Assembly: GCF_932526225.1 (NCBI RefSeq)
Contig: NC_064040.1
Coordinates: forward strand, 3,040,181-3,104,180
Source: Nematostella vectensis
Lineage: Eukaryota; Cnidaria; Anthozoa; Actiniaria; Edwardsiidae
Direction of reading: 5' to 3'
Length of the DNA stretch: 64,000 nt
A program made the translations under genes and the position numbers. Positions 1 through 15,300 of the stretch are shown one piece after another. Below the pieces are notes generated by a model. It was not told the DNA's origin, made no database searches, and saw only the letters and a list, made by a program, of their open reading frames with translations. How positions within the stretch are numbered: the stretch's first letter is position 1; the number at the start of each line of letters is the position of its first letter.

Positions 1-238
1 CTATCCGAATGAATTGATCTTGCATTTGTATGTTTCCCTTTTACTTTGTGAGTTTTTGTTTTTGCCTATTTAGACTATTTCCACATGGGACTAAAGACAC
101 ATTTGAATGTCGTAAATGGTTAGATGGCTAAAATATTTGTGCTGTTGATATTCTTACCTTGTACATAATTTCTTAAATGGTTACATGACTAAAATATTTG
201 TGTGGTAGCAAATTGAATAAATATTTTATCTACTGCAG

Positions 239-305
239 GTAGAAACGGATAGCAATGGGGCGGCTTGGCAACCTGTGGCACAGAAGGTTTACTACAAATC
301 CAATG
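239..305 (+). CDS. RTK exon: third exon of a partial FN3-like module
   Basis: A 67-base exon between CTGCAG and GTGAGT, phase 0 to 1, reading [20 protein letters not shown] then two more residues. It matches in length and phase the third exon of later modules (67, 73 or 76 bases), so it ends an FN3 module whose other exons lie outside the window. Confidence 0.7.
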
Positions 306-3300
306 GTGAGTAAAAATCTCAACACAATGTTTACAAGCGTGCAAGAAGAAATATTTCAAGATCATCTAACAAGTGTCAGGTAACATCGTGCAAAAATTGT
401 GGAACAATGCTAGGCTGAAGCTCTGTTAGCTTGAATAAGATCAAGAATCTAATAATAGGTAGACAAATATTCCTGGCAAAGTAAATATTTTCCCCCATGA
501 AAAGTCCTGACGGGCCTGGGTTATACACGTACCATTAAATCGATCGTTTCTCGAATATTTCCTTATTTGATTCCTTCGCACCATCTCGAGCTTCAACCGC
601 GAAAATTGGAAATCATTGTTTTGGATTCTGGTGATGACGATGAACGATGACGGATCACACGATGTTTCTTGTAAAGACGATACGATTGAGACGATACGAT
701 CGTCACAATAGTCGATTTCGTCATCGTGTCTATCGTCACGATGTCAACGATCATCGTCAACATCGTCACGATCTACACATTCATTTTTCGACTGATAAAT
801 TTGATTGAGACGATGGTTTCTATTAACACGATGCTCCTTTCCGAATTTTGGCAATCGGGAATTTTCGCTAGAGTTTCCGAGCTCCCATTCGAAAACCAAA
901 TTGAATATAAATAAATATAGATTATATAAGTTATAATTGAAGAAATTTGGCATTCTTTTGCGGCTTTAGCAAAAAAAAGGTATTAAGATTCATAAGAATA
1001 AATGTTGAAGATGAGGAAGCTTTCCGCTGTTTGTTTTGCCTCGGAAGTGCGCGATTTTTCAAACCAAAGTTACGTTACAGGCACGTACACAGGGGGGCGC
1101 CCAGGGTGCGAGCGAACCCCTCCTTGGCGGCCAAAAAGTGGGTCATTTCTTATTAAGGAATTTTTAAATTCTATGCTTTTTCCATATGATTCCTATGACT
1201 GCGTAACCCCCCTCGGCCAATCCTATGAACGCGCCTGCGCTATATGGAAAATTATGGAACAGAAATTTGAAAATAGGCTGGAGTTTTTCTTCTGATTTTT
1301 TAACCTTCGAACAGAAAAAAAAAAACTAATAATGAATATATTGCTTTATGAATCTGCTCATTTTTGTACAATCTAGCGAAACGTCTCGGGTCATGTCACT
1401 TGTCGTTACAAATCTAATTTAGCATGAAAGAGTCCACCACAGAGTACTTTGATTACTTTCTAACAATTTACACCAGCAGTTTGTCTAACAAAAGGACGGT
1501 TGCTAAAAAAGGGAAACTTCTTATTAACAGAGCAGTCTACTCGTCGATCTTCAACAAAATAATATAACAGTTTTGATAGCATAAGTTCTCCATTTATTTT
1601 CACACTTAATCTGTTAATTTACAAAATATAATTTTCGCCTATAAATAACAAGATTTATTAGAAATCATACAATTTACATAATAATTAGGATGCAGAAAAA
1701 TAAACAACAACAAAAAAACAAATATTTTCAATTTAACTGTAACACTTTCGACGTATTCCAGGGGATACCAAAGAATTCCTCTCTTGATTTTACATATTCT
1801 TTTTTATGTTTATTTCATTTTCTGGCTTTCCTTTCTCATCATTCTTTGTCGACTCGGACATGCCAACCTAAAAAAAAGCAAAACAAATGCGAGTACCATT
1901 TCCATGGCAACAACACAATTTAGTCCATGCACACTACACTTGTACCTTCCCTGTCAGGTAAATGTTACTCCTGGCAACAACACCCTCAAGTCCAGGCACA
2001 CGACACTTGCACCTTCCCTGTCAGGTAAATGTCACTCCTGGCAACAACACCCTCAAGTCCAGGCACACGACACTTGTACCTTCCCTGTCAGGTAAATGTC
2101 ACTCCTGGCAACAACACCCTCAAGTCCACACACACGACACTTGTACCTTCCCTGTCAGGTAAATGTCACTCCTGGCAACATTACCCTCAAGTCCAGGCAC
2201 ACGACACTTGCACCTTCCCTGTCAGGTAAATGTCACTCCTGGCAACATTACCCTCAATTCCAGGCACACGACACTTGCACCTTCCCTGTCAGGTAAATGT
2301 CACTCCTGGCAACAACACCCTCAAGTCCAGACACACGACACTTGCACCTTCCCTGTCAGGTAAATGTCACTCCTGGCAACATTATTCTCAATTCCAGGCA
2401 CACAACACTTGCACCTTCCCTGTCAGGTAAATGTCACTCCTGGCAGCAACACCCTCAAGTCCAGGCACACGACACTTGCACCTTCCCTGTCAGGTAAATG
2501 TCACTCCTGGCAACAACACCCTCAAGTCCACACACACGACACTTGTACCTTCCCTGTCAGGTAAATGTCATTCATGGCAGCAACACCCTTCAATCCAGGC
2601 ACACGACACTTGTACCTTCCCTGTCAGGTAAATGTCACTCCTGGCAACAACACCCTTCAGTCCACACACACGACACTTGTACCTTCCCTGTCAGGTAAAT
2701 GTCACTCCTGGCAACAACACCCTCAAGTCCAGGCACACGACACTTGTACCTTCCCTGTCAGGTAAATGTCACTCCTGGCAACAACACCCTCAAGTCCACA
2801 CACACGACACTTGTACCTTCCCTGTCAGGTAAATGTCACTCCTGGCAACAACACCCTCAAGTCCACACACGCGACACTTGTACCTTTCCTGTCAGGTAAA
2901 TGTCACTCCTGGCAACAACACCCTCAAGTCCAGGCACACGACGCTTGTACCTTTCCTGTCAGGTAAATGTCACTCCTGGCAACAACACCCTCAAGTCCAC
3001 ACACACGACACTTGTACCTTCCCTGTAAGGTAAATGTCACTCCTGGCAGCAACACCCTTCAGTCCACACACACGACACTTGTACCTTCCCTGTCAGGTAA
3101 ATGTCACTCCTGGCAGCAACACCCTTCAGTCCAGGCACACGACACTTGTACCTTCCCTGTCAGGTAAATGTCACTCCTGGCAACAACACCCTTCAGTCCA
3201 GGCACACGACGCTTGTACCTTTCCTGTCAGGTAAATGTCACTCCTGGCTACAACACCCTCAAGTCCACACACACGACACTTGTACCTTCCCTGTCAGGTA

Positions 3301-6300
3301 AATGTCATTCCTGGCAGCAACACCCTCAAGTCCACACACACGACACTTGTACCTTCCCTGTCAGGTAAATGTCACTCCTGGCAACAACACCCTTCAGTCC
3401 AGGCACACGACACTTGTACCTTCCCTGTCAGGTAAATGTCACTCCTGGCAACAACACCCTCAAGTCCAGACACACGACACTTGCACCTTCCCTGTCAGGT
3501 AAATGTCACTCCTGGCAACATTACCCTCAATTCCAGGCACACGACACTTGCACCTTCCCTGTCAGGTAGTTGTCACTCCTGGCAGCAACACCCTCAAGTC
3601 CAGGCACACGACACTTGCACCTTCCCTGTCAGGTAAATGTCACTCCTGGCAACAACACCCTCAAGTCCACACACACGACACTTGTACCTTCCCTGTCAGG
3701 TAAATGTCACTCCTGGCAGCAACACCCTTCAGTCCAGGCACACGACACTTGTACCTTCCCTGTCAGGTAAATGTCACTCCTGGCAACAACACCCTTCAGT
3801 CCACACACACGACACTTGTACCTTCTCTGTCAGGTAAATGTCACTCCTGGCAACAACACCCTTCAGTCCAGGCACACGACGCTTGTACCTTCCCTGTCAG
3901 GTCGGTCATCCCAGCTCTAAGTGCTTTTGGATACTAAATGGGCTCGTTAAGTACAAACTGTACTTACCTTAGTCTTTTTTTTAACTTTGCATGCTACCTT
4001 AAAAAAAGAAATGAAAGTGTGGTTAATTTAAACATGTGACTGTTGTTCAAATAGCCTTAGTATCAGGCGGTTATGTTTTTTAAACGTTAGACAGGAAAAA
4101 TGAAATGACCCCTGACAAAAATATTGGACATGACTCCTGCTTTATACCGGTACTACAGAGGACCGACAATGACGGCAATGATGTTTACTTGATTGGATTG
4201 CTGAAAAGTGCGCAATATAGTCTGGTAGGACTGTAGAATGTAGTACTCTCCCCGAAGCCATAACGATAAAAGTGCCTGACACTCGACCCTAGACAATTGA
4301 CCGGGCCTGTAAAATAATAGTTGTTTTTCTCTTTACCTCATTTCTTTTCCCTCCTTTTGCTTTTCCGCTGTCTCCGATGACGATGACGATGATGATGTAG
4401 TTTTCATTTTGTTTCGTTATATAGTAAGGATAGCAAATGGTCCCCGAATTAAGAAGTACTCGCAAAATTAAGCCGTATTTTCGGGGTGCTCGAAATGCTT
4501 AATTTTAAAAAAGAGAAATGCTTGAGTGCTCGTTTTTCCTTTTTTTTATTTGAGTCAATTTTGCTTCATCAGAGGTTATTTATTTATCTGTCACGTGATA
4601 CGACCCACAACTCTTTACACTCAAGTTAAGGTAAAAACAAGCAGGTCACGTGACAGCCTTACCCATCTCAAAACCTAAAAATGCTAGTAAAGCTGCGTAT
4701 TATGCACGTGTTTCAGTGCTCGCAGATGACAACAAGTCAAAGTGCTCGCAAAATGGCGTGCTTGTACTACCCCTTATAGTGATGGTGATATTGATTATTA
4801 TTAGGATTGCGATTATGACAGCATTCCATTGTAACTGACTACGAACCAGTCCTTAACCCTATTCAGACCGGGCTTTTTGGGGCTTCCTCTCACGGGGAAG
4901 GGGGGGGGGGGGGGCTCTTTCGGCCCCCCATCCGTAACTTTTGAACCATTGGAGCTGTTATGACCAAATTTTCAAAGAATCATTATCTGACAAAGATGAA
5001 CAACATGATGTATTGTGTTACCATAGCAATTTTGTAGTGGATAGCCATAGCAACACAATATGACGTCATTATGACGCCATTTAAGGACATATGGCTATAA
5101 ATAGCCTATCTTTCGAAACCTTTGCATAGAACATCCAAAATCTAAATAAGTTATCATAATCAGTTCATATTAAAAAAGCGACCGATATTCTTAAAAAAAT
5201 GTCTTTGTGACGTCACGATGACGTCACTTAAGCCAGCAGAAACGGGCAATATTTCTGTTTTTTAGATATGTATATCTGTATGTCTTTCTCCGATAATCTT
5301 ATTATCTTGCAGTAGACATATATTATTAGTGACACTGTTTCTATGACAACAATATATGACACCTATTACATCATTGATTGGCATGGTACCTTTAATATAG
5401 CATAAGTTTGCGAATAGACTCTTAATTAACTAATAATTTAAATATATTTTCCCCAAAAATATATTGTTTTCTACTTTTTGTTTAAAATAGACGAGTCCAT
5501 AAAAAAGATTTTAGTTTAAAAAAACAGCGATTTTTAGCTAATTATGAGACATCAGCACCCGCCATCTTGGATCCGCCATCTTCGATTATAATTAAAGTTA
5601 TTTATTTTAAAAACTGGATGGCAAAATCTGAAGCTTTTTGACAATATTTAATCTTCTTTTCAAGTTGTATTTATGATAACAGGTGGATATGAATGTTTTT
5701 TTGCTATTTCTACCAGCACTATTTCGAGAAGGTCAAAAATTGACAAACACCACCCTTCCCCCCATAAAATAGATATGTAAATTTTAATGTGTTTTTTCAA
5801 AACTTGGTATAAAACGTTTATATGACATGGATTCACGTTGAGCACGTCGTTTTAGTAGTTGATCTTAACGACTTAAAGCGTTTTGCCTAATTTTCATTAA
5901 ACCTATGCCTCAAAACTTGGTTGCTATGGTTACCAGGGTACACATATCAAAATTTTGTCTACACCAAACTGCTCCCAGATAAAGTTTAGGAAAAGTCATC
6001 AAATTTCAATGCTCTAGCCCTACTAGATCAAAAACTATTACAGCTCAAAGGTGCTGGGGGCCTCAAAAGCCCCCCCCCCCCCCCCCCTGGGTCTGAATAG
6101 GGTTAAAACATCTTTAAATGCACAGCCGTCCCAGTGGAGGAAACCCTGTGCCGAAACATCACACATCGGCTGTCGAACACGCACTCTCTTGCTACCAAGT
6201 TCAACGTGACAATCACGTGGGTCCAGCCTCGATTCCAGTATGGAACGATCACCAGCTACAGCGTTGCGTACAAAAAAGGCGACGAAGCTGAAAAAACCGC

Positions 6301-9300
6301 TACGGCCAATGAGGTTAGTATGCCAGGAGCACGGAGCCAGAATGTATTTGGTGAATGTAGGAGGGGGAGGGCGTCCTGTCCATGAGCACTTGCGCGTGAT
6401 TTTCTATGTTAGCAGCAAAAAACGCGTGGAATTCGCCGGAAATTCATTGAATTCATCAAATTTATTGAACGATTTTATTTTCCCTTTGCTCTCTGGCGTG
6501 AGGGGCGCGGCCATTTCTGTGTTTATTTTCGATTGAATTTCCTCCCAAATATGACTTCATAGTGCGAATCTACCAATGATTGAGGGTGAAAACGGGAGGT
6601 TATTGCGTATGGGTTCGCAGTAAATTCATTATTCGCCAGTGAAGCGTGTATGTACTCCTTCTGTCTTCCCAGTTTGATTCATTTATGGATACTTGTTCTG
6701 CATGTTATGCTAAATTCTGCTTCACAGCTGGAAACTCCGACGTACACTTTCACCGGTTTGGAGTTCAATGAACCTTTACTCTATAAGGTAAACAACGTTG
6801 ACTCTCAACCTGGTATGTGAGGCTCCTGGCCTTAGTTCCACATCACGTTAATACGGATAAAAAAGAGTAAGCCTATCCCCCCCACCCCCAATCCCCTCTA
6901 GATTCCCATCTAGATTCTCCCCCTGTATATCTATGAACCACCCTACCTCCTCCCATGGGACCCCTCCCATGCAATTCCAGGCGCAAAGATTTCTGGGTTC
7001 CAACCGTATCCTAATTCCAATTTCTTCCAGGTACAGGCCAATTATAAAGAATCATGGATTCAAAAAGAAGTGCTTTCCAGTAATTGGACCGAGACAAAAG
7101 GCAAAGGTATGGGCATGCGGCTGGGTGTGAGAAGCAATTCAGGGCTGTTTGATATTTTCTTATTGCGGTGCTCAATCAACATTGACTCTTGCTAACTCAA
7201 ACTTAAATCAATTCCTTCAGATTTGCTTTATTCGTTTACTGTAATCTTATCTCCGATAAAACGAAAATTTAAAGCAAATATATAACAATTCATTTCTCAA
7301 ACCTCTAAAACCAAATTTACATAATTTCTCTTCCATAGAATTTGAATGTAAATTATAATAAAATAGGTGTGGCTTACTCGGCTCTTGGGTTTCTGTTTGC
7401 CATAACCATTCGGACAAGACACATGTTAGAACGGAAGTTGCTGTCTATGTTTTGATAGTTTTGTTGTGTGTGTGTGTGTCAGCGACCTCCCTTTAAAGAA
7501 AAGTTTATTTTACCATTACGCCAGCTGTTCCTGTGAACTCTCTCATCGTCCAGAATGTGACTCTCGGCTTCTCGGACACGCAGACGAGTATCTTTTCAGC
7601 AATGGTCACGTGGGATAGGCCTCTGTTCAAATATGGAACGATTAAAGAATATAAAATCACCTACAACAAGGGAAATGCTCCCGCTGTCAGCACACTCGTC
7701 CAAGTGAGTATCACGCCATCAGCAACCTCGTCCAAGTGAGTATCACGCTATCAGCACAGTCGTCCAAGTGAGTATCACGACATTAGCACACTCGTCCAAG
7801 TGAGTATCACGTTATCAGCACACTCGTCCAAGTGAGTATCACGCTATCAGCACACTCGTCCAAGTGAGTATCACGCCATCAGCACACTCGTCCGAGTGAG
7901 TATCACGCCATCAGCACACTCGTCCGAGTGAGTATCACGCTATCAGCACACTCGTCCAAGTGAGTATCACGCCATCAGCACACTCGTCCAAGTGAGTATC
8001 ACGACATTAGCACACTCGTCCAAGTGAGTATCACGCTATCAGCACACTCGTCCAAGTGAGTATCACGCTATCAGCACACTCGTCCAAGTGAGTATCACGC
8101 TATCAGCACACTCGTCCAAGTGAGTATCACGCTATCAGCACACTCGTCCAAGTGAGTATCACGACATTAGCACACTCGTCCAAGTGAGTATCCCGCTATC
8201 AGCACACTTGTACAAGTGGGTATCACGCTATCAGCACACTCGTCCAAGTGAGTATCACGCTATCAGCACACTCGTCCAAGTGAGTATCACGACATTGGCA
8301 CACTCGTCCAAGTGAGTATCACGACATTAGCACACTCGTCCAAGTGAGTATCACGCTATCAGCACACTCGTCCAAGTGAGTATCACGCTATCAGCACACT
8401 CGTCCAAGTGAGTATCACGACATTGGCACACTCGTCGCAAGTGAGTATCACGACATTAGCACACTCGTCGCAAGTGAGTATCCCGCTATCAGCACACTTG
8501 TACAAGTGGGTATCACGCTATCAGCACACTCGTCCAAGTGAGTATCACGACATTGGCACACTCGTTCAAGTGAGTATCACGACATTAGCACACTCGTCCA
8601 AGTGAGTATCACGACATTAGCGCACACGTCAAAGTGAGTATCACGACATTAGCGCACACGTCAAAGTGAGTATCACGACATTAGCGCACACGTCAAAGTG
8701 AGTATCACGACATTAGCACACTCGTCCAAGTGAGTATCACGACATTGGCACACTCGTTCAAGTGAGTATCACGACATTAGCACACTCGTCGCAAGTGAGT
8801 ATCACGACATTGGCACACTCGTTCAAGTGAGTATCACGACATTAGCACACTCGTCGCAAGTGAGTATCACGACATTAGCGCACACGTCAAAGTGAGTATC
8901 ACGACATTAGCGCACACGTCAAAGTGAGTATCCCGCTATCAGCACACTCGTCCAAGTAAGTATCACGCTATCAGCACACTCGTCCAAGTGAGTATCACGA
9001 CATTAGCGCACACGTCAAAGTGAGTATCACGACATAAGCACACTCGTCCAAGTGAGTATCACGACATCAGCACACTCGTCCAAGTGAGTATCACGACATC
9101 AGCACACTCGTCCAAGTGAGTATCACGACATCAGCACACTCGTCCAAGTGAGTATCACGACATCAGCACACTCGTCCAAGTGAGTATCACGACATCAGCA
9201 CCCGTCCAAGTGAGTATCACGCCATCAGCACACTCGTCCAAGTGAGTATCACGCCATCAGCACACTCGTCGCAAGTGAGTATCACGACATTGGCACACTC

Positions 9301-12300
9301 GTTCAAGTGAGTATCACGACATTAGCACACTCGTCGCAAGTGAGTATCACGACATTAGCGCACACGTCAAAGTGAGTATCACGACATTAGCGCACACGTC
9401 AAAGTGAGTATCCCGCTATCAGCACACTCGTCCAAGTAAGTATCACGCTATCAGCACACTCGTCCAAGTGAGTATCACGACATTAGCGCACACGTCAAAG
9501 TGAGTATCACGACATCAGCACACTCGTCCAAGTGAGTATCACGACATCAGCACACTCGTCCAAGTGAGTATCACGACATCAGCACACTCGTCCAAGTGAG
9601 TATCACGACATCAGCACACTCGTCCAAGTGAGTATCACGACATCAGCACACTCGTCCAAGTGAGTATCACGACATCAGCACCCGTCCAAGTGAGTATCAC
9701 GCCATCAGCACACTCGTCCAAGTGAGTATCACGCCATCAGCACACTCGTCGCAAGTGAGTATCACGACATCAGCACACTCGTCCAAGTGAGTATCACGCC
9801 ATCAGCACACTCGTCCAAGTGAGTATCACGCCATCAGCACACTCGTCGCAAGTGAGTCTCACGACATCAGCACACTCGTCCAAGTGAGTATCACGACATC
9901 AGCACCCGTCCAAGTGAGTATCACGACATTAGCACACTCGTCAAGTGAGTATCACGACATTAGCACACTCGTCCAAGTGAGTATCACGACATCAGCACCC
10001 GTCCAAGTGAGTATCACGACATTAGCGCACACGTCAAAGTGAGTATCACGCTATCAGCACACTCGTTCAAGTGAGTATCACGACATCAGCACCCGTCCAA
10101 GTGAGTATCACGACATTAGCACACTCGTCAAGTGAGTATCACGACATTAGCACACTCGTCCAAGTGAGTATCACGACATTAGCACACTCGTCCAAGTGAG
10201 TATCACGACATCAGCACACTCGTCCAAGTGAGTATCACGACATCAGCACCCGTCCAAGTGAGTATCACGACATTAGCACACTCGTCCAAGTGAGTATCAC
10301 GCTATCAGCACACCCGTCCAAGTGAGTATCACGCTATCAGCACACCCGTCCAAGTGAGTATCACGACATTAGCACACTCGTCAAGTGAGTATCACGACAT
10401 TAGCGCACACGTCAAAGTGAGTATCACGACATTGGCACACTCGTCCAAGTGAGTATCACGACATTGGCGCACTCGTCCAAGTGAGTATCACGACATCAGC
10501 ACACTCGTCCAAGTGAGTATCACGCTATCAGCACACTCGTCCAAGTGAGTATCACGACATCAGCACACTCGTCCAAGTGAGTATCACGACATCAGCACAC
10601 TCGTCCAAGTGAGTATCACGACATCAGCACACTCGTCCAAGTGAGTATCACGACATCAGCACACTCGTCCAAGTGAGTATCACGACATCAGCACCCGTCC
10701 AAGTGAGTATCACGACATTAGCACACTCGTCCAAGTGAGTATCACGCTATCAGCACACCCGTCCAAGTGAGTATCACGCTATCAGCACACCCGTCCAAGT
10801 GAGTATCACGACATTAGCACACTCGTCAAGTGAGTAGCACGACATTAGCGCACACGTCAAAGTGAGTATCACGACATTGGCACACTCGTCCAAGTGAGTA
10901 TCACGACATCAGCACACTCGTCCAAGTGAGTATCACGCTATCAGCACACTCGTCCAAGTGAGTATCACGACATCAGCACACTCGTCCAAGTGAGTATCAC
11001 GACATCAGCACACTCGTCCAAGTGAGTATCACGACATCAGCACACTCGTCCAAGTGAGTATCACGACATCAGCACACTCGTCCAAGTGAGTATCACGACA
11101 TCAGCACCCGTCCAAGTGAGTATCACGACATTAGCACACTCGTCCAAGTGAGTATCACGCTATCAGCACACCCGTCCAAGTGAGTATCACGCTATCAGCA
11201 CACCCGTCCAAGTGAGTATCACGACATTAGCACACTCGTCAAGTGAGTATCACGACATTAGCGCACACGTCAAAGTGAGTATCACGACATTGGCACACTC
11301 GTCCAAGTGAGTATCAAGACATTGGCGCACTCGTCCAAGTGAGTATCACGACATCAGCACACTCGTCCAAGTGAGTATCACGCTATCACCACACTCGTCC
11401 AAGTGAGTATCACGCTATCACCACACTCGTCCAAGTGAGTATCACGACATCAGCACACTCGTCCAAGTGAGTATCACGCTATCAGCACACTCGTCCAAGT
11501 GAGTATCACGCTGTCAGCACACTCGTCCAAGTGAGTATCACGCTATCAGCACACTCGTCGCAAGTGAGTATCACGACATTAGCACACTCGTCCAAGTGAG
11601 TATCACGCTATCAGCACACTCGTCCAAGTGAGTATCACGCTATCAGCACACTCGTCCAAGTGAGTATCACGCTATCAGCACACTCGTCGCAAGTGAGTAT
11701 CACGACATTAGCACACTCGTCCAAGTGAGTATCACGCTATCAGCACACTCGTCCAAGTGAGTATCACGCTATCAGCACACTCGTCGCAAGTGAGTATCAC
11801 GACATTAGCACACTCGTCCAAGTGAGTATCACGACATCAGCACACTCGTCCAAGTGAGTATCACGCTATCAGCACACTCGTCCAAGTGAGTATCACGACA
11901 TTAGCACACTCGTCCAAGTGAGTATCACGACATTGGCGCACTCGTCAAAGTGAGTATCACACTATCAGCACACTCGTCCAAGTGAGTATCACGCTATCAG
12001 CACACTCGTCCAAGTGAGTATCACCCTATCAGCACACTCGTCCAAGTGAGTATCACGCTATCAGCACACTCGTCCAAGTGAGTATCACGACATTGGCGCA
12101 CTCGTCAAAGTGAGTATCACGCCATCAGCACACTCGTCCAAGTGAGTATCACGCTATCAGCACACTCGTCCAAGTTAGTATCACGCTATCAGCACACTCG
12201 TCCAAGTGAGTATCACGCTATCAGCACACTCGTCCAAGTGAGTATCACCCTATCAGCACACTCGTCCAAGTGAGTATCACGCTATCAGCACACTCGTCCA

Positions 12301-15300
12301 AGTGAGTATCACGACATTGGCGCACTCGTCAAAGTGAGTATCACGCTATCAGCACACTCGTCCAAGTGAGTATCACGCTATCAGCACACTCGTCCAAGTG
12401 AGTATCACGCTATCAGCACACTCGTCCAAGTGAGTATCACGCTATCAGCACACTCGTCCAAGTGAGTATCACCCTATCAGCACACTCGTCCAAGTGAGTA
12501 TCACGCTATCAGCACACTCGTCCAAGTGAGTATCACGCTATCAGCACACTCGTCCAAGTGAGTATCACGCTATCAGCACACTCGTCCAAGTGAGTATCAC
12601 CCTATCAGCACACTCGTCCAAGTGAGTATCACGCTATCAGCACACTCGTCCAAGTGAGTATCACGCTATCAGCACACTCGTCCAAGTGAGTATCACGCTA
12701 TCAGCACACTCGTCCAAGTGAGTATCACCCTATCAGCACACTCGTCCAAGTGAGTATCACGCCATCAGCACACTCGTCCAAGTGAGTATCACGCTATCAG
12801 CACACTCGTCCAAGTGAGTATCACCCTATCAGCACACTCGTCCAAGTGAGTATCACGCTATCAGCACACTCGTCCAAGTGAGTATCACCCTATCAGCACA
12901 CTCGTCCAAGTGAGTATCACGCTATCAGCACACTCGTCCAAGTGAGTATCACGACATCAGCACACTCGTCCAAGTGAGTATCACGCTATCAGCACACTCG
13001 TCCAAGTGAGTATCACCCTATCAGCACACTCGTCCAAGTGAGTATCACGCTATCAGCACACTCGTCCAAGTGAGTATCACCCTATCAGCACACTCGTCCA
13101 AGTGAGTATCACGCTATCAGCACACTCGTCCAAGTGAGTATCACGACATCAGCACACTCGTCCAAGTGAGTATCACCCTATCAGCACACTCGTCCAAGTG
13201 AGTATCACCCTATCAGCACACTCGTCCAAGTGAGTATCACGCTATCAGCACACTCGTCCAAGTGAGTATCACGCTATCAGCACACTCGTCCAAGTGAGTA
13301 TCACGCTATCAGCACACTCGTCCAAGTGAGTATCACCCTATCAGCACACTCGTCCAAGTGAGTATCACGCCATCAACACACTCGTCCAAGTGAGTATCAC
13401 GCTATCAGCACACTCGTCCAAGTGAGTATCACCCTATCAGCACACTCGTCCAAGTGAGTATCACGCTATCAGCACACTCGTCCAAGTGAGTATCACCCTA
13501 TCAGCACACTCGTCCAAGTGAGTATCACGCTATCAGCACACTCGTCCAAGTGAGTATCACGACATCAGCACACTCGTCCAAGTGAGTATCACCCTATCAG
13601 CACACTCGTCCAAGTGAGTATCACCCTATCAGCACACTCGTCCAAGTGAGTATCACCCTATCAGCACACTCGTCCAAGTGAGTATCACCCTATCAGCACA
13701 CTCGTCCAAGTGAGTATCACGCTATCAGCACACTCGTCCAAGTGAGTATCACGCTATCAGCACACTCGTCCAAGTGAGTATCACGCTATCAGCACACTCG
13801 TCCAAGTGAGTATCACCCTATCAGCACACTCGTCCAAGTGAGTATCACGACATCAGCACCCGTCCAAGTGAGTATCACGACATTAGCACACTCGTCCAAG
13901 TGAGTATCACGCTATCAGCACACCCGTCCAAGTGAGTATCACGCTATCAGCACACCCGTCCAAGTGAGTATCACGACATTAGCACACTCGTCAAGTGAGT
14001 ATCACGACATTAGCGCACACGTCAAAGTGAGTATCACGACATTGGCACACTCGTCCAAGTGAGTATCACGCTATCAGCACACCCGTCCAAGTGAGTATCA
14101 CGCTATCAGCACACCCGTCCAAGTGAGTATCACGACATTAGCACACTCGTCAAGTGAGTATCACGACATTAGCGCACACGTCAAAGTGAGTATCACGACA
14201 TTGGCACACTCGTCCAAGTGAGTATCAAGACATTGGCGCACTCGTCCAAGTGAGTATCACGACATCAGCACACTCGTCCAAGTGAGTATCACGCTATCAC
14301 CACACTCGTCCAAGTGAGTATCACGCTATCACCACACTCGTCCAAGTGAGTATCACGACATCAGCACACTCGTCCAAGTGAGTATCACGCTATCAGCACA
14401 CTCGTCCAAGTGAGTATCACGCTGTCAGCACACTCGTCCAAGTGAGTATCACGCTATCAGCACACTCGTCGCAAGTGAGTATCACGACATTAGCACACTC
14501 GTCCAAGTGAGTATCACGCTATCAGCACACTCGTCCAAGTGAGTATCACGCTATCAGCACACTCGTCCAAGTGAGTATCACGCTATCAGCACACTCGTCG
14601 CAAGTGAGTATCACGACATTAGCACACTCGTCCAAGTGAGTATCACGCTATCAGCACACTCGTCCAAGTGAGTATCACGCTATCAGCACACTCGTCGCAA
14701 GTGAGTATCACGACATTAGCACACTCGTCCAAGTGAGTATCACGACATCAGCACACTCGTCCAAGTGAGTATCACGCTATCAGCACACTCGTCCAAGTGA
14801 GTATCACGACATTAGCACACTCGTCCAAGTGAGTATCACGACATTGGCGCACTCGTCAAAGTGAGTATCACACTATCAGCACACTCGTCCAAGTGAGTAT
14901 CACGCTATCAGCACACTCGTCCAAGTGAGTATCACCCTATCAGCACACTCGTCCAAGTGAGTATCACGCTATCAGCACACTCGTCCAAGTGAGTATCACG
15001 ACATTGGCGCACTCGTCAAAGTGAGTATCACGCCATCAGCACACTCGTCCAAGTGAGTATCACGCTATCAGCACACTCGTCCAAGTTAGTATCACGCTAT
15101 CAGCACACTCGTCCAAGTGAGTATCACGCTATCAGCACACTCGTCCAAGTGAGTATCACCCTATCAGCACACTCGTCCAAGTGAGTATCACGCTATCAGC
15201 ACACTCGTCCAAGTGAGTATCACGACATTGGCGCACTCGTCAAAGTGAGTATCACGCTATCAGCACACTCGTCCAAGTGAGTATCACCCTATCAGCACAC

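Larger units (their letters stand above)
306..6125 (+). other. RTK intron, 5.8 kb
   Basis: Holds a CGAT/CGTC-rich stretch (about 630-830), a dispersed-repeat copy (about 1071-1300), the 67-bp minisatellite and a piggyBac-like MITE. I see no coding exon in it. Confidence 0.6.

Noticed and set aside
1784-3937. Ladder of overlapping 66-codon frames
   Set aside because: Each starts in one 67-bp unit and ends one register later; an effect of repeat length.
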